Source: Toxonevra muliebris (Eukaryota > Arthropoda > Insecta > Diptera > Pallopteridae). From it: a stretch of 64,000 bases of DNA. The first letter of the stretch is position 1. Each line of letters begins with the position of its first letter. Positions 60,250-64,000 of the stretch are shown here, one piece after another. The stretch spans positions 15,116,878 to 15,180,877 of the forward strand of contig OY829326.1 in NCBI GenBank assembly GCA_963691655.1, given 5' to 3'. The notes under the pieces are model-generated. The model was not told where the DNA came from, made no database searches, and worked only from the letters and a program-made list of their open reading frames with translations. The translations under genes and the position numbers were made by a program.

Positions 60250-60937
60250 TCACATGAAGAGAGTTAAAAATACCTTTATAATTTTTTTACACAATATAAA
60301 GGATAAAATAACAATTATTGCTCTATACTTAGTCTTACAGCAAACGAACTATGGTGATTCCGTACTAGGTGATTCTTATAATAAGAAGAATAAAATTTAA
60401 AAGTTAAAATTTTTGGCCTACCCACAATGCAAATTTTCGCCGCTAGAGGCGCTGGGATACATCGGTGTTTTTGATTTAAAAATTTTGTCCTACTGTGCTC
60501 ATAAATAAACTAAAAAATAACATCATTACATATAAGCTTCAGTCAACTTTTTCTCTCTCTTTCCTGCCACCACTTCCTTATCTTCCTTCCTCAATCAACG
60601 TAATGATTTTCATTTATAGGGGTACCCCCTGAGTGTTGATTGCTTAGTTAAAAAAATACTGCTGGAATAAGTATATATAAAAATATAATTATATCAACAA
60701 TAATTTTGTATTCAATCTTGAATTATAAATGAATATACAAACACATAACAAAAAAATAAAAAGGGTATAAAATATATTAATAAATTCATTACATTTAATC
60801 GCGTTAGCGATTAATGAACTATTAAAAGAATATTTAAGTTTTTTATTTGGTTGGTGCTTTTTTCGAAGCCTCTAAGCCGAAGCATCTTACTCCGTGACAC
60901 GGGTCTACTTCAAGGTTATAACGGCACTGGTTCATAC
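60250..60937. other. AT-rich stretch, nothing recognised
   Basis: Short T/CT runs and a GCCGCTAGAGGCGC palindrome near 60440, which resembles only by chance the foldback unit motif at 2100-3389. Confidence 0.4.
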
Positions 60938-61731
60938 TGTAACGAACCTTCCTGGTTCCTTTTCTTTTAGTCAGAGTATACTCAGCGAGTAACCAAGGTG
61001 CGTAAATAATAACTTACGATAATTTGTTTCTATTTTCTATGTTCACTTGTTTATTGAAATTCTTCACTGTTGTTTTAATTTACACTTGATTCGTTAGTAT
61101 TTTTATCCTTAGTACCTCGTATGTTGTTTGTTCGTTCGCCTTCGTTCGTGCTCGTTTCACTTTGTTTGCCTTCTTGGCGCTCGGGTTTCTTGCTGTGGCT
61201 TCGTTGCCGCTCGTTCCTGTTGCTGTATTTACGATGCGTGTCCTCGTGACACGATGGCTAAGTCTTTGTCGTTTGCTGTATGGTCAGTGGCAACTTGTGT
61301 GTACTACACCAGTGAGGCTGTCGCACACCCTGGTGTTTAATGAATACCTAATCTTTTTATGCCTTGGTGTGATGTCTCACTCGCAAGGTCCAATAAATAC
61401 CTGAACGATTTCTAAGAATTAAAGAGGAATCAAACGTGCTGTCGCTTATCCTTCCGTGCTGACGCAACCGTAAGGAGTATTTCATATAATCTAACAAAGA
61501 GAAGAAGAAATGACCTGTGCCACAGTCTAAGTCTGAGTGACTTCTTCTGTGCGATGCATGTCCTCTTATATCAATTTCTTCTTGTTGAACCGTATTATTT
61601 CCGTTCTGTGAAATATATATATTGTGATTAATTAAATATAAATGTTAATACAATATATATTTTAACGGCATATATGTGCTAGTGGTTTAGGGTTGTGCGA
61701 TTAAAATTACTGATCATTTTATGTCGTCACA
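60938..61731 (+). mobile_element. Solo LTR of a retrotransposon
   Basis: The 794-bp segment starts TGTAACGA and ends TCGTCACA, inverted termini matching at 7 of 8. It is flanked by ATAC on both sides (60934-60937; 61732-61735). TG...CA ends with a 4-bp duplication fit Ty3/gypsy-type insertion. An AATAAA near 61391 could be the LTR poly(A) signal. No internal retroelement sequence adjoins either side, so it is probably a product of LTR recombination. Orientation is inferred from the AATAAA only. Confidence 0.6.
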
Positions 61732-61735
61732 ATAC

Positions 61736-64000
61736 TTTTCACAAGAGATTTTTAAATGAACAATTCCTGGTATTTATTTAGCATAATGTACATACTAGAA
61801 TAAAAACATATGCAAATTGGTACAAACTATAAATATATTTCAACGAATTACTAAAACGATATCTTAAAAAATATTACTTGTCAAATAAAAACTACAAACT
61901 TCTGTTAAAATTCGCGAACTGGCAACAACAATAGCACCACTACCACCAACATTTCTCCATTTATACCGCAAACAGAGCAAAAAATAACAAAGAATTTGTT
62001 TTTTTATTTAACATGATAATGGTAACCATGGCTGCCATATTCCCAACTCTATGCATTGTAGTAAAAAAAAAAAAAAAAAAAAACAAAAACGCAAAAGAAA
62101 TAAAACAAAAACAAATAAAGCAAATTATTCTTATATATATTTTTTTTATAGATACTTATTTTCATTTTTCTCTTTTAAACAGCCAAAGGGTTTCAAAGCA
62201 GCAACAATAAAAATCCTAGAAATGAAAACAAAACAATCACGAATGTCAACTTAGAAAATGCAAAAGTGAAATGGTAAACGACGCGCAATGCTATTGTGTT
62301 GCTGTTGAGAAAAAGTTGATGAAAGTCATGAATGACCTAATTCTTATCCATACAAGTAAACAGTAACAGCAGCAGCAAACAAGTAGAAGTAGCAGCGAAA
62401 AGGCAGCAGCACAAAGAAGAGGAAGCAGCTGGAGAAATCATACCAAGCACCACTCATTTTATTACCACACATAGACGCAACCATTTTCTGTTATAGCTTT
62501 CTGGCAAACATAAAAGTATAGGGAGCATATCTAAGAGTATTTATATGTTGTACTGTAGTGAGTATTCCACATCAAGTTGCATTAATATCTAAATAGAATT
62601 TTTTTTTATTAAAAGATATGATTTTTCATTTGTAACTATTTAACAAATTAAATTGATGCTTGCTAACAATTCTCTAGGCTGATTTGTAAGAAAATGGTGG
62701 CAGGTCACTATTACGTACATGGCAGGTGCTTTCAGATTCTAGTTCGCAGCGAAATTACGAACTTACTTCTTAAAGTTAAAACCAGGAGAAAGTTGAAGCG
62801 TTTGAATGCTAGAATGATACCATTTGTATGATTTATCATAGCCGATAAACATAGATTATTGAGGCGGCAGCAAAAATAGCAAATGAGATGTTACAATTGT
62901 TTCAAGTAATTTGTAAGCGATTATTGACCAGAAATCTTACAAGCAATGTACGCAGTAATTTTTAGATCGACAATACTGTCATACTTTATTGAGTTTCACA
63001 ACACAGTAGAGCAAAATCAGGCACCAGACATCAAAAGTACACAGAAAAAAAGTATCAGCATTATTCGTAGTAAGAAGAAAAGATAAAGAATAAATAACGT
63101 GAAAATAATAACGCTCTGAGACTGTTCAAAAATACCTTAATGGAATTTAACCCCAAAAAGGAATAAGGTATGTAACGAACATCGATGCCAGATGATTTTG
63201 GCTAATCTAAATAGACGTTATTTTAGGGGGTAGGCAGTCGGACGGGACTCATCCATTCAGCTAGCTTTGCAGTCTGTGGGAGGGTTCTTGACGACCGTAC
63301 CGCACCAATATCGTGGCTCAATCTAATTTTAAAGAGTCCCTAAATTAAGCCTAATTGGTTTAGAATTTACCGGAATTATTGAAGTTAGAAAAAATAAAAT
63401 TTATGCATTTTTACCATTATCGGGTCTTTTTTAACACACAAATAGGAAAGCCACATTCGCAATAAATACTACGAATGCAGTATCGGTACCCACCCTCCAT
63501 GATTCTTGGTTGTGCTCAATGCAAGAATCCCAAATAAAATTACCTGCTTCTTATCCTACCATACCACCAAAGAAATAACCAAAAGATTAGAACTTCATTG
63601 TGAGTTTATTAACAATCATAAAAATTAACTATATTGCTAGGGCTATACATTGTTCGTGTTAAGGTATTTAATATAATGACCAAATATAAAAAATTGTGTG
63701 AACGAAAATTAGCGTACAGTATTTCAATAAGAATATGACTTAAAAATTAGAGGTAATCCAAATTTTCTTAATTTTTTAGTAGTAAAAAAACATTGTTTAT
63801 GAAATTTTCATATAGCGAATTTTTTTCCAATTTTTCAACCAATGTTTATAAGAAGTTGAGCAACATTAAAAGGTAACCAAACCTATGCTTTGACCAAAAC
63901 GAGAGCATAAATGATTTGAGAACGAAGTCTCCGCGGACAGTGAGCTTTCTTTCCGAACTCCTAATTAGATGCATTTTGCATATAAACATTTTAACTTAAT
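61736..64000. other. Non-coding stretch to the window end
   Basis: A-run at 62061-62080, CAG-rich patch at 62360-62430 and a short GC-richer block at 63225-63310 without a usable frame. No gene or element boundary was recognised. Confidence 0.45.

Noticed and set aside
1..64000. CRISPR arrays, operons, ribosome binding sites
   Set aside because: No regularly spaced direct repeats with unique spacers, and the sequence is plainly eukaryotic.

Overview
The window looks like nuclear DNA of a higher dipteran, most likely a tephritid-type fruit fly. That placement is an inference. It rests on very AT-rich DNA full of short CA, TG, CAA and T tracts, one insect-like host gene, and a dense population of fly-type transposon relics. 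No prokaryotic signals, CRISPR array, rRNA or complete tRNA gene were found.

Only one host protein gene is clear: an uninterrupted frame for the 48-kDa oligosaccharyltransferase subunit (Ost48/DDOST) at 11283-12614 (+). It lacks introns, and a conserved block of about eight residues seems to be missing, so it may be a diverged retrocopy. Two very short frames (5765-5896 and 16007-16204) are weak candidates for secreted peptides. The rest of the non-repeat DNA reads as intron or intergenic sequence.

Left part (1-10 kb): a tRNA-like SINE head at the window edge, a badly decayed Tc1 transposase (934-1800), a foldback-type element with tandem repeats inside its inverted arms (1935-3538), and a 437-bp hAT MITE with a perfect 8-bp target duplication (6680-7116).

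Centre-left (10-30 kb): Ost48; a 740-bp MITE just downstream (12789-13529); a near-perfect snap-back palindrome (19268-19546); a 440-bp TIR element carrying a PHD-like zinc finger reading frame (20546-20985); an internally deleted Tc1 element (21357-22660); mariner and DD37E transposase fossils; and a piggyBac-like MITE (28095-28420).

Centre (30-41 kb): a CR1/Jockey-superfamily LINE (minus, 31281-32880), a longer sibling of the hAT MITE (33170-34096), and at 34371-34419 on the minus strand a complete type I hammerhead self-cleaving ribozyme. The ribozyme has every conserved core nucleotide and a palindromic stem III, as in Penelope-like elements and retrozymes; I consider it the most interesting item. 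Then come two small MITEs, a piggyBac-like MITE, an RNase H relic and a Jockey-type LINE with a poly(A) tail.

Right part (41-64 kb): two facing piggyBac-like termini (44140-47155) that enclose a broken mariner and a second TIR element with the same kind of PHD-like finger; a DD37E transposase broken by two frameshifts (48705-49699); two oppositely oriented, nearly identical LINE 3' fragments (52204-53345 and 55590-56085); a 921-bp hAT-like element with subterminal repeats (59312-60232); and a solo LTR (60938-61731). All mobile elements appear inactive. Apart from Ost48, the window is a nested record of transposon arrivals.
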